Of a stretch of 13,471 nt of DNA, positions 7,231 to 13,471 are shown in pieces (positions within the stretch are counted from its first letter, which is position 1; each line of letters opens with the position of its first letter). Under the pieces are notes generated by a model. The model saw only the letters and a program-made list of their open reading frames with translations, did not search any database and was not told the DNA's origin. Both the position numbers and the translations under genes were made by a program. Origin of the DNA: Peptococcaceae bacterium BRH_c23 (GTDB lineage Bacteria; Bacillota_B; Desulfitobacteriia; Desulfitobacteriales; Desulfitobacteriaceae). The stretch spans positions 1 to 13,471 of the forward strand of contig LADV01000345.1 in the NCBI GenBank assembly GCA_000961805.1, read 5' to 3'.

Positions 7231-7860
7231 CTATACCAGACCTTGTTTAATAGCATAAGCTACTAACTCCGATTTATTCTTCAGTCCTAGCTTTTGGGTT
7301 AAACGAGCACGATGAAATTCAACCGTTTTGGGGCTAATATTTAATAACTCTGCGATTATCTTCATCGTTTTCCCTTGAGCAGTTAAGATGAGAACCTCCG
7401 TTTCACGATCAGTCAATGATTCTTCCCCTTGTTCGCCTGCCTGCCAGGCGTCCATTAAGACTTGGGTAACGGTTGCATCTAAATATTTGCGTCCGCTATG
7501 AACCGCTCTTATAGCGGTTACTAATTCGTCAGCCGCCGCACTCTTCAGGAGATACCCCGCAACGCCTACCTTGGTGGCTCGCAGGATATATTCCCGGTTT
7601 TCATGCTGAGTCACCATTAAGAGTTTAGCGTTCGGCAAGCGATCGAGTACACTACGAGCCACAGAAATGCCATCAAGACCAGGCATAGATATATCAAGGA
7701 CGACCACATCTGGTCTACATTTGAGGATTAATTCTAAGGCTAGATGCCCATCACTAGCCTCTCCTACGACCTGCATATCTGATTCCATTTGTAATAACAT
7801 GGTGACTCCGGCCCTAAAGAGGGTATGGTCATCCACCAGCATAACCTTAATTCTCTCCAT
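7231..7860 (-). CDS. NarL/FixJ-family response regulator
   Basis: Output regulator of the adjacent kinase, 209 residues. The receiver domain (about 3-120) has the acidic pair D10 D11, phospho-acceptor D56 in VVVLDISMPG, T84 and K106 (YLLK). After a linker, a LuxR-type HTH occupies about 148-206 (LTDRETEVLILTAQGKT, then SPKTVEFHRARL and KLGLKNKSELV). AAGGAGG lies 9 nt before the ATG at 7860, inside the end of the kinase gene, which it overlaps by 14 bp. Kinase and regulator are therefore translated from one message. The enzyme operon immediately downstream, with the heptamer cluster in between, is the obvious target. That is inferred from position only. Confidence 0.93.
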   Translation of the reverse strand: MERIKVMLVDDHTLFRAGVTMLLQMESDMQVVGEASDGHLALELILKCRPDVVVLDISMPGLDGISVARSVLDRLPNAKLLMVTQHENREYILRATKVGVAGYLLKSAAADELVTAIRAVHSGRKYLDATVTQVLMDAWQAGEQGEESLTDRETEVLILTAQGKTMKIIAELLNISPKTVEFHRARLTQKLGLKNKSELVAYAIKQGLV

Positions 7861-9736
7861 TACTGTTATCCTCCTTTTTCAGCGGAATGACCGCTACAAT
7901 GGTAGTGCCGCGCTCAACTTCAGAATGAATTTCAACACGTCCACCGATTAAGGATGCCCTCTCCATCATGCCAATTAAGCCTAAAGGTTTCTTCCCTTGC
8001 TCAAATTCAAACATATTTTCGTCCCAAATGAACCCTTTTCCATTGTCCTGTATTTTTAGTATTGCTTTAGTCTCTTCAACCTTAAATTCTATAACTAGGT
8101 AAGTCGCTTGCGAGTATTTTGCGGCGTTGGTAATCGCCTCTTGCCCAATGCGATATAAGGTCGTTTCCACTTGGGGATCGATTCTTTCTTTAGACCAGTT
8201 TCCCTGAACATCGACTTCGAGCGGTTCTTTCCAATCCCGACTTGCAGCGAGCCATCTTAAGGCTGGAACAAGCCCTAAATCATCCAACAAAGTGGGACGT
8301 AAATGAAAGACGATATTATGCAGTTCTCTCATAATCCGCACTGCTTCATCCTTGGATTCCTCTAATAAAGCTTCTGCTTTGCGGGTGTCTTTGTGAATCC
8401 AACCCATTGAGACTTTCAAACGCATGGCTAAAGCAGCAAGGGACTGGCTTGTTTCGTCATGTAACTCTCTGGCAATCCGTTTACGTTCATCCTCTTGCGC
8501 CACAATGACTTTTTCTAGCAGTTGGCTCACTTTGGCTTCCCGAGCCTTTAGTTCTTGCCAAAGGTTTACATTCTCAATCATGGTTCCAAGCTGACCGCCA
8601 ATCGTTTGCAGAGTTTCCAAATCAGCGGCAATGAGCTCTTTGTCACTGAGGAGATATATCGCTCCTAAAATGCGATCACTGACAAAGATCGGGACCCCTG
8701 TAACCTGGTAGTTTCGCCCGCCTTTAAGTAAAGAACTTTTTGATAAGCATTGTCCTTGCTTAATCCTTGAAAGGTCACACCCACAGAATTCACATTCCGA
8801 ACAAGGGATGATATGTTCTTCGATTCCAAGGGTAATTATGTTCTCAATCCCTGTTGTCTCTCTAATACGCAGCTGAACCCAGCCTCCACTTAAAGCGAGG
8901 TTTTCTACAATCTGAACGAGCGCGTCCTGGAGGACTGTGTTTATATCTTGCCCCAATCGAATCGTTTCCGCGACTCCGTTGAGTGCCGAAAGCTCCCGGT
9001 TTTTAATGCGTTGTTCTTCCTCGGCAACTCTGATTTTCGACATACTCTCTTCTAGAGCAGTCAGCATTCGATTGAAACTATGAGCTAATTCTCCGACTTC
9101 ATCCTTGGTAGTAATGTCTACTCGGTGATCCAGTTGACCATTCGTAATTTTACGGGTTAAAGTCGTCAATGTTTCAATCGGGGAAGAGAGATATTTGCCC
9201 AAAAAGCCTGCGGCTAAGCTACCAAAAATTACTCCAACCAGAGTTAGCGCTATAATCGTTTTAAAAATACGTGTTAAGGTTGCCTGGATATAGTCCTCTT
9301 TATACCCAATATGGAGTTCACTCCTTAAGCCATCAAGGAGAAATACTCCCCCATCTTCGACTCTTTCTTCGTCAGCGGAGAAGGATTTTATGGCATGGGA
9401 TTGATTAGGCGTCAGGCGATTGAGTTCTACAAGTTCGGAGGAGATGTTGCCCTTAAAGGTATGTAATATACTGCCATCCGGTAGTATGAGAAAGGCATAC
9501 AACAATTGTCGATCTTCTTTTAATCCCTCCAAATTTCTTTGGACGGTTAAATAATTCCCGGTTAAAACTGGGTTCGCGAGGTTACTGGCGACGACTTTAG
9601 CCAAGGAGATTTCCTTGTCTTGCACAGTCTCGCGCAAAGCATTTCCGACAAAATGACTGATCAAGGGTACGGTCATTAAACCCAGCACTGTTACAATGGC
9701 GACAATAACTATGGATATCTTTTTGCTAAGTTTCAT
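7847..9736 (-). CDS. Membrane sensor histidine kinase with HAMP and Cys-rich GAF domain (HisKA_3 class)
   Basis: Kinase of 629 residues that probably reads both an external signal and internal redox state. Order: TM1 (about 7-29), extracytoplasmic sensor region (about 30-157), TM2 (about 158-180), HAMP (about 180-232), coiled coil, GAF-like domain (about 260-395), linker helix, HisKA_3 with H426 in ARELHDE, and HATPase with EAITNAAKYS (N537) and DNGKGF (564-569). The GAF domain carries C312-x2-C315-x2-C318-x-C320-x9-C330, a potential Fe-S or metal site. Cysteine-bound Fe-S clusters are known in the GAF domain of staphylococcal AirS and the PAS domain of NreB. The ATG overlaps the lipoprotein stop as ATGA, with GGAGG upstream. 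NarX/NreB-like kinases of this class pair with NarL-type regulators, as here. Redox sensing is inference. Confidence 0.92.
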   Translation of the reverse strand: MKLSKKISIVIVAIVTVLGLMTVPLISHFVGNALRETVQDKEISLAKVVASNLANPVLTGNYLTVQRNLEGLKEDRQLLYAFLILPDGSILHTFKGNISSELVELNRLTPNQSHAIKSFSADEERVEDGGVFLLDGLRSELHIGYKEDYIQATLTRIFKTIIALTLVGVIFGSLAAGFLGKYLSSPIETLTTLTRKITNGQLDHRVDITTKDEVGELAHSFNRMLTALEESMSKIRVAEEEQRIKNRELSALNGVAETIRLGQDINTVLQDALVQIVENLALSGGWVQLRIRETTGIENIITLGIEEHIIPCSECEFCGCDLSRIKQGQCLSKSSLLKGGRNYQVTGVPIFVSDRILGAIYLLSDKELIAADLETLQTIGGQLGTMIENVNLWQELKAREAKVSQLLEKVIVAQEDERKRIARELHDETSQSLAALAMRLKVSMGWIHKDTRKAEALLEESKDEAVRIMRELHNIVFHLRPTLLDDLGLVPALRWLAASRDWKEPLEVDVQGNWSKERIDPQVETTLYRIGQEAITNAAKYSQATYLVIEFKVEETKAILKIQDNGKGFIWDENMFEFEQGKKPLGLIGMMERASLIGGRVEIHSEVERGTTIVAVIPLKKEDNSNGEN

Positions 9737-10668
9737 TCTGCCCCTCCGTCAAATAAGCCGAGACGAACAGCCCACGTTCTTGCTTTTTCGAAGTCTCGAT
9801 CATCCGTTGGGACAAAGCCAAGTGGCATTTCAGTTTGATCCCAATGGTATAGCATCCCCTTATCCTTACCTTCGGGTGCAAACTCTAACAGAGCTTCCTG
9901 GAGCTTTTTTACTACATCCGAGGGAAGAGAAGGAGAGACTGAAATGGTACTGCTGGGAAATTCATCAGACTCTGCTAAGATCCGGACCAGTCCTTTATTT
10001 GCCAACTCTCGTCCCAAGGTATCTTGTATTCCGCCTGCGGCGTATCGTCCACTAATAACCGCATTGGCCGTATCGAAATGAGAACCGGCAAACGTATAGC
10101 CCGTAAGGTCTGTTAAGTTAACCCCTGCTTCGGTAAGCATGATCAACGGAATGAGGTAACCTTGTGTAGAGGTATCTGAACCGAAGGTAAAGGTTTTGCC
10201 CAGTAAATCGCGTAGGGAGCGGAGTTTGCTGTTGGTCGAAGTAATTATTAGAGCTCTGTACTCTGCTTTACCTTGTTCCGTTATGCCTCGAACAACAGCA
10301 CGAACTCCATACTTTTGATGAGCTTTTAAGTAACTAAGCGTACCTATCGCCGCAATATCCACCCGTCCTGTTCCCAGTTCCTCAATTAGATTTTGGTTTG
10401 GAGTCATGGGTCGAAGTTCGAAATTATAACCTGTTGCTGTTTCTAAGTACTTCAGGAAAGTCGCATACATTTTCACATCCTCTGCTGGATCCATCCTACG
10501 ATCATAGCTAAACGTATAGACAGGTGAAGTCACATCCATTTTAGCGGTAACCGGGTTTTGATCTTCCTGAGTGAGAGGAACGACGTTCTCCTTTGTTAAC
10601 GTTGAACATCCCGTTATAGGCCAGAGAAAAAGAATCGCACTCAAGAATATTAATAGTGCCTTTGGCAT
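9733..10668 (-). CDS. PhnD-like substrate-binding lipoprotein, sensory partner of the kinase
   Basis: The 311-residue exported protein has a signal peptide (MPKALLIFLSAILFLWPITG) and a lipobox ITGC with C21 as the lipidated cysteine, so it is membrane-anchored on the outer face. The mature part resembles the phosphonate-binding (PF12974) fold: SYDRRMDPAEDVKMYATFLK, GRVDIAAIGTLSYL at about 101-114, YRALIITSTNS, and FTFGSDTSTQGYLIP then SHFDTANAVISGRYAAGG. No ABC permease or ATPase is adjacent. It is instead the first gene of an operon with a kinase and regulator (4-bp overlap). Known parallels are AioX/ArxX for arsenic oxyanions and the PhnD-like sensor domain built into TtrS. It therefore probably presents a bound anion to the kinase. 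AGGAG precedes the ATG by about 9 nt. The ligand is unknown. Confidence 0.85.
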   Translation of the reverse strand: MPKALLIFLSAILFLWPITGCSTLTKENVVPLTQEDQNPVTAKMDVTSPVYTFSYDRRMDPAEDVKMYATFLKYLETATGYNFELRPMTPNQNLIEELGTGRVDIAAIGTLSYLKAHQKYGVRAVVRGITEQGKAEYRALIITSTNSKLRSLRDLLGKTFTFGSDTSTQGYLIPLIMLTEAGVNLTDLTGYTFAGSHFDTANAVISGRYAAGGIQDTLGRELANKGLVRILAESDEFPSSTISVSPSLPSDVVKKLQEALLEFAPEGKDKGMLYHWDQTEMPLGFVPTDDRDFEKARTWAVRLGLFDGGAE

Positions 10669-10771
10669 GTGTGTTTGCTCCTAACCATTAATCTAAGTCT
10701 CTTTATCCTTACTAGTTCACTCCATGATGGTGCATAAATGACCTAAAGTCACGTAAGGTTATCTTGTCAGT

Positions 10772-10819
10772 GAGTGTAGTGCTTACACTCTAGTTTATCT
10801 AATTTGTAGTCGTTTGCAA
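10772..10819 (-). promoter_or_regulatory. Candidate promoter with palindromic operator for the sensory operon
   Basis: On the minus strand TTGCAA (10819-10814) and TAAACT (10797-10792) are separated by 16 nt, a passable housekeeping promoter. Immediately downstream, GAGTGTA (10772-10778) and TACACTC (10784-10790) form a perfect 7-bp inverted repeat with a 5-nt centre, overlapping the expected transcription start. This would leave a leader of about 110 nt before the lipoprotein start. Prediction only. Confidence 0.35.
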
Positions 10820-11265
10820 TCTTTGCCACTTGTTCAATAAAAATAAACCTTAACAAAGATGGAAACAAACCCCTCCTCTGCGCCACAATTGCAATTTCGC
10901 CTAATAATATCATTCTTTCAATTTTCATCTAGGAAAACACAAAAACCAGTAACCTCCTCAACATTCATTGAAGGAGCGTTGGGTTATTCCCTTCGCCGAA
11001 ATTTTCCATTTCTACTATAAAAATAACGTTATGACTCATACTAATCAAATACTTTTGTAAAATTAGTTTAATACATGTTCAATCTTTGAGTATTCCCGAC
11101 GCTGTGTTCAAATGTTCCCTTTATGACTTAGTAATATGACTATTTGTTTCTTTTCTGATGTTAGGTTATTTCTTAGAGTGGGTAGTTCACTGCATAGCTC
11201 ACTGTGAACTGTACTATAGTTCATCAAATGAGCAGACCACCCCCTTGGTTTAAATGTAAGATTTT
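10820..11265. other. AT-rich intergenic region without recognisable genes
   Basis: No convincing coding region is seen on either strand. It holds an imperfect hairpin (about 10951-10984; AACCTCCTCAA against TTGAAGGAG...GGTTA) with A-runs at 10941-10945 that would read as T on the minus strand, possibly a weak terminator for the mobile-element remnants. It also holds three copies of AGTTCA or its complement (11184-11190, 11204-11210, 11218-11223), the first two as a perfect AGTTCAC/GTGAACT inverted repeat. It separates the respiratory locus from the conjugative-element debris and may include a junction. Confidence 0.4.
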
Positions 11266-11838
11266 TCAGAGCTTCACATAATACATGTTACTGCTTATGC
11301 CGCCGTTTTCCAGCCACCTATTTTCCTTGCGAAGATGTCCTATCTTTTCAAGGTCTACGATGGCTCTTTTTACGGTGCTTCTTGACAGCTTCAGCTCCTT
11401 AGCGATGGTACCAATCGCCGGATAACACTTGCCGTCCTTGTCAGCACGATCATGCAAGTACATATAAACAGCAACAGCTCGATGTGGAAGCTCTGATGCA
11501 TAAAGTGATGAAAAGTATCCCATTTCACCCCTCCTTTTAAAAGAAAAACCATGTACCCGTTTTTTATTGGCACATGGCTTTTTCTGTATTTCCTTATTCC
11601 ATTTTTGAAAGCTTTCGTCATCCATCTTCGCTTCATCTCCGACAATGGTGACATATTCACCGATGATATTCAGAGCTTCATCGTAGCTGCCGGATTCCAT
11701 GACCCGGTCCCACATCTCACGGGCTTTTTCACCAATATCATTTTCCTTTAGGGTTCTTGAGGGAATGCCTACAAGATTAAAAATATTTCCATCCTTACCC
11801 AAGAGTGGACATTCGGGTTTAAAGTGGTTGTTTTCCAT
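11266..11838 (-). CDS. Conjugative-element HTH protein, apparently fused to a small upstream protein
   Basis: The 190-residue frame joins two parts. Residues 1 to about 104 (FKPECPLLGKDGNIFNLVGI, AREMWDRVMESGSYDEAL) resemble a small protein often found in Tn1549-like elements. Residues 106-190 form a winged-helix domain (HTH_36 type: LPHRAVAVYMYLHDRAD, YPAIGTIAKELKLSRSTVKR) like replication or regulatory proteins of the same elements. An internal AAAGGAGG, 6 nt before the ATG at 11523, would start an independent 85-residue protein exactly at the second part. One extra T in the run just before it would give a stop, so the fusion may come from a one-base loss. AGGGAG precedes the ATG at 11838. 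Function in the host is unknown. Confidence 0.7.
   Translation of the reverse strand: MENNHFKPECPLLGKDGNIFNLVGIPSRTLKENDIGEKAREMWDRVMESGSYDEALNIIGEYVTIVGDEAKMDDESFQKWNKEIQKKPCANKKRVHGFSFKRRGEMGYFSSLYASELPHRAVAVYMYLHDRADKDGKCYPAIGTIAKELKLSRSTVKRAIVDLEKIGHLRKENRWLENGGISSNMYYVKL
11524..11537 (-). promoter_or_regulatory. Internal ribosome binding site for the HTH domain
   Basis: AAAGGAGG (11537-11530) and 6 nt lead into the ATG at 11523. The 85-residue product would be the complete HTH protein. The site's strength argues that the two parts were, or still are, separate genes. Confidence 0.55.
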
Positions 11839-11852
11839 GATCTCATTCTCCC

Positions 11853-12278
11853 TTATGATAGATTATATTGGGTCAGTGAAGTCTCTTCACAAATCACTTG
11901 TTTACCGTTGGTTTGATTTAAATTTGATATTTGTTGCATTATAATTTCCTGCTCTTGGCCTTCCAGGTCAATAAAAATATGAGTCTTCACACAATTAAGC
12001 GCAAGACTCAGATAGGATGAAATTAGTTTTTGCTTGTCATCAAGGGTACGGATGCCGACCATATGGAGCTGATCATTCATAGCAGTGATGTTCTGTTGAA
12101 TGTCATCTGCCTTTACTCTCAGCTTGCCTTTATCATGATGGGGATGATAGCTCTTATAAAGCTGCTTGGTTAATTGTTCTATGAGTACCGGCTTTTCAAG
12201 CTGACGGTATTGCTCCTGAATTGCAAGAAGAGCATAGGATGCCATGCTTTGTAGTTGCTCCAGGAAATGGCAGCCCAT
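11853..12278 (-). CDS. Unknown protein fragment, remnant of a conjugative element
   Basis: I do not recognise the family. The readable part (about 141 residues) is hydrophilic and mainly helical: LLAIQEQYRQLEKPVLIEQL, QLYKSYHPHHDKGKLRVKAD, then a region with LALNCVKTHIFIDLEGQE and a Gln/Asn-rich end. The ATG at 12278 has only GGAG 4 nt upstream and lies inside the DUF3991-like stump in another frame. The N-terminus therefore looks like a deletion junction rather than a native start; a later ATG at 12245 is possible. It is probably the C-terminal part of a longer element protein joined by deletion. It lies 14 nt upstream of the fused HTH gene, so they may be co-transcribed. Confidence 0.45.
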   Translation of the reverse strand: MGCHFLEQLQSMASYALLAIQEQYRQLEKPVLIEQLTKQLYKSYHPHHDKGKLRVKADDIQQNITAMNDQLHMVGIRTLDDKQKLISSYLSLALNCVKTHIFIDLEGQEQEIIMQQISNLNQTNGKQVICEETSLTQYNLS

Positions 12279-12489
12279 AGAACTCCTGCACAAAGTCGAT
12301 AGTGAGACCGCCTTGCCTGCTGCTGTGCCGAAACCACTGATTGCCCCAGACAGTTACACTGTCATGACGCCCCCACCTCCACTCTCTGCCTGAACGTATG
12401 AGCTGCTCTCCCTGTCTTCGAAGAAAGTCAACGAGATCAACAGAGTTTGCACGTTGCTTCTGTTCATCGGTAAAATGTATATATGCCAT
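12196..12489 (-). pseudogene. N-terminal stump of a DUF3991/toprim-type conjugative-element protein
   Basis: From the ATG at 12489 (AAGGAGG 6 nt upstream) the protein reads MAYIHFTDEQKQRANSVDLV, FLRRQGEQLIRSGREWRW, VWGNQWFRHSSRQGGLTIDF, VQEFYGLPFPGA. This matches the start of the DUF3991 and toprim-domain proteins (primase-like) that I recall from Tn1549-type integrative conjugative elements, usually over 300 residues. Similarity breaks off after about residue 80 and the frame ends about 17 residues later at 12196, so the DUF3991 core and toprim domain are missing. The following unrelated frame starts inside this gene, consistent with an internal deletion. Family assigned from memory of the N-terminal motif. 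Confidence 0.65.
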
Positions 12490-12530
12490 GGTGTACCTCC
12501 TTGTCATAGTCTACATGCGACACACCCGCG

Positions 12531-12562
12531 AAAAAAGCCGCCCATTGTTGAATGGACGGCTT
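12531..12562 (-). terminator. Rho-independent terminator of the carboxymuconolactone decarboxylase-like gene
   Basis: On the minus strand AAGCCGTCCATT, loop CAAC and AATGGGCGGCTT form a 12-bp stem with one mismatch, running into six Ts (complement of 12531-12536). It lies 44 bp after the stop of the minus-strand gene at 12606 and before the DUF3991-like stump, so the two are separate transcription units. Confidence 0.8.
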
Positions 12563-12605
12563 ACGGCGTGACAGCTTATTATTGAATGTTTTTAAGTATC
12601 TGCTC

Positions 12606-12998
12606 CTATTTTTTTCGGAGCGTTATTTTCCGGTTGGTAAAGACTTTTTTTGCAACCGCAACTGCATTGAGCACCTTCGGAAAGCCGGTATAAGGGACGC
12701 ACTGCAAAAATGTTTCGATCACTTTTTCAGGTGCAACACCCACATTCAATGCTCCATTGATATGAACCTCCAACTGCGGCTCACAACAGCCTGAAGTAAG
12801 CAGGCTGGAAATGGTGATCAGTTCCCTCTCCTGGAGATTCAGTCCTTCGCTGCTGTAGATATCCCCGAACGCAAATTCAATGATATATCTTCCCAGATCC
12901 GGAGCGATGTCCTGTAATGACTCAATTACATTTTCCCCACCGATACCATCGACTTCTGATAATTTTTGTAGACCACGTTCATAACGATTTTTTTCCAT
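12606..12998 (-). CDS. Carboxymuconolactone decarboxylase (CMD)/AhpD-like family protein
   Basis: A 130-residue all-helical protein with the CMD family core: LNLQERELITISSLLTSGCC, EPQLEVHINGALNVGVAPEK and ETFLQCVPYTGFPKVLNAV. The conserved His (H79) and Cys71/Cys72 before it sit in the usual active-site helix. It lacks a clean CxxC of the AhpD type, so peroxidase activity is not implied. Many members of this size are of unknown function, often linked to oxidative stress or flavin enzymes. The start is the ATG at 12998, with AAGGAG 9 nt upstream. The frame extends to 13037, but that part lies upstream of the ribosome binding site and crosses the intron junction. A good terminator follows. The group II intron inserted about 15-30 bp upstream probably separates the gene from its promoter. 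Confidence 0.85.
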   Translation of the reverse strand: MEKNRYERGLQKLSEVDGIGGENVIESLQDIAPDLGRYIIEFAFGDIYSSEGLNLQERELITISSLLTSGCCEPQLEVHINGALNVGVAPEKVIETFLQCVPYTGFPKVLNAVAVAKKVFTNRKITLRKK

Positions 12999-13026
12999 TG
13001 TTTTCATCTCCTTATGTGCGCACGTT

Positions 13027-13471
13027 GTGCGCTTCATATATATTTCCTAGAAATCATCGCTCCTGCATTGCGATGTAAGACAACCGACTAACTTTATGCG
13101 AAAGCCTCTGGGGGACAACAGCATGTCGGTAAAGTCAGGATTAGACTGCAATTGCTGTCGAGTAGCCTGGCGAGTCAGGCCATATATGGTAAAGCCTATG
13201 GGCTGAATCCGGGTCTGTGGCTTGAGGCGCTGCCGGAATTAACCCCGGTATCAATGGGTATCCCCAATATAAAAAGGATTGGGTATAAGCAGGCCCATTG
13301 ACGCACCTGCGGTAAGCAGGGTATAGACCAACCGGATACCTACGTATGGAGACACTATATGGAGCGTCAAACGTGACCTGCCTAAGTGCCGTTCTCGGCA
13401 TATGGCAGAGAGCCCTAATAGTAGCCTAACGGCCTTCTGTAATGGAAGGCACATGGTGAAGGGGGGCAGTA
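13027..13471 (+). mobile_element. Group II intron, 5' ribozyme part (domains I to early IV), continues past window edge
   Basis: The plus strand reads as a group II intron RNA similar in layout to Ll.LtrB. It has a GUGCGC 5' end, a short hairpin (ATCGC/GCGAT at 13056-13074) followed by GTAAGA, then CCGAC pairing with GTCGG around a GCGAAAGC and GGGGGACAACAGCATG stretch (about 13083-13133). A CAATGGG/CCCATTG arm enclosing CCCAAT/ATTGGG with an AUAAAAAGG loop at about 13252-13300 is a possible EBS1 loop. Near the end come GGCAGAGAGCCCTAATAGTAG and an arm leading to GGTGAAGGGGGGCAGTA, the usual lead into domain IV. The intron-encoded reverse transcriptase should follow beyond 13471. The first base is 13027 or, less likely, 13016, since both read GTGCGC. 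Open frames inside are not genes. Confidence 0.82.

Noticed and set aside
9733..10668. Component of a phosphonate ABC importer
   Set aside because: No permease or ATPase is nearby, while a kinase overlaps its stop codon; a sensory role fits better.
12999..13037. Upstream start for the CMD-family gene at 13037
   Set aside because: The extra residues span the ribosome binding site and the intron junction; the ATG at 12998 has proper spacing to AAGGAG.
13021..13376. CACGTT before 13027 pairing with AACGTG near 13370 as IBS1-EBS1
   Set aside because: The AACGTG sits in a small GTCA-AACG-TGAC hairpin near the domain II/III region, not in the expected domain I loop, so the match is probably chance.
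13141..13454. Minus-strand open frames inside the group II intron
   Set aside because: They are antisense to a structured ribozyme, have no ribosome binding sites and read as low-information peptides.

Overview
The window looks like an accessory region of an anaerobic Gram-positive chromosome, most likely a Desulfitobacterium/Desulfosporosinus-type member of the Peptococcaceae. This inference rests on the AGGAGG-type ribosome binding sites throughout, a lipoprotein plus two-component system next to a Tat-exported molybdoenzyme of the complex iron-sulfur (CISM) type, and surrounding debris of Firmicutes conjugative elements. No sequence search could be run, so the genus is tentative.

Left edge (1-1930): an ImmA/IrrE-type metallopeptidase (cut by the window edge) is preceded by its overlapping Xre-type repressor, both on the minus strand. 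To their right lie two decayed genes: a plus-strand tyrosine recombinase with two frameshifts and no C-terminal catalytic half, and a minus-strand molybdopterin-binding (MoCF_biosynth type) domain with an in-frame stop.

Core (2023-10668, all minus strand, transcribed right to left): a PhnD-like binding lipoprotein, a histidine kinase and a NarL-type response regulator form a tightly overlapping sensory operon. A terminator-like hairpin and a cluster of three TCCCTAG heptamers follow. Next comes an enzyme operon in the order B (four-cluster ferredoxin subunit), C (NrfD membrane subunit), A (Tat-exported molybdopterin subunit), TorD-like chaperone. The layout parallels the tetrathionate reductase locus (ttrSR then ttrBCA), and the separate binding lipoprotein recalls the AioX/ArxX plus kinase plus regulator systems for arsenic oxyanions. 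The likely logic is this: the lipoprotein binds an external anion, the kinase (which also has a cysteine-rich cytoplasmic GAF domain) integrates that with redox state, and the regulator switches on a quinol-linked respiratory reductase outside the membrane. The substrate cannot be read from the sequence. The catalytic subunit has Asp in place of the first cysteine of its [4Fe-4S] motif.

Right part (10669-13471): about 600 bp without genes, then remnants of a Tn1549/Tn916-like conjugative element (a HTH protein apparently fused to a small upstream protein, a fragment of unknown family, and an N-terminal stump of a DUF3991-type protein). A carboxymuconolactone decarboxylase-family gene with its own terminator follows. 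Last is the 5' part of a group II intron on the plus strand, inserted just upstream of the ribosome binding site of that gene and running off the right edge.
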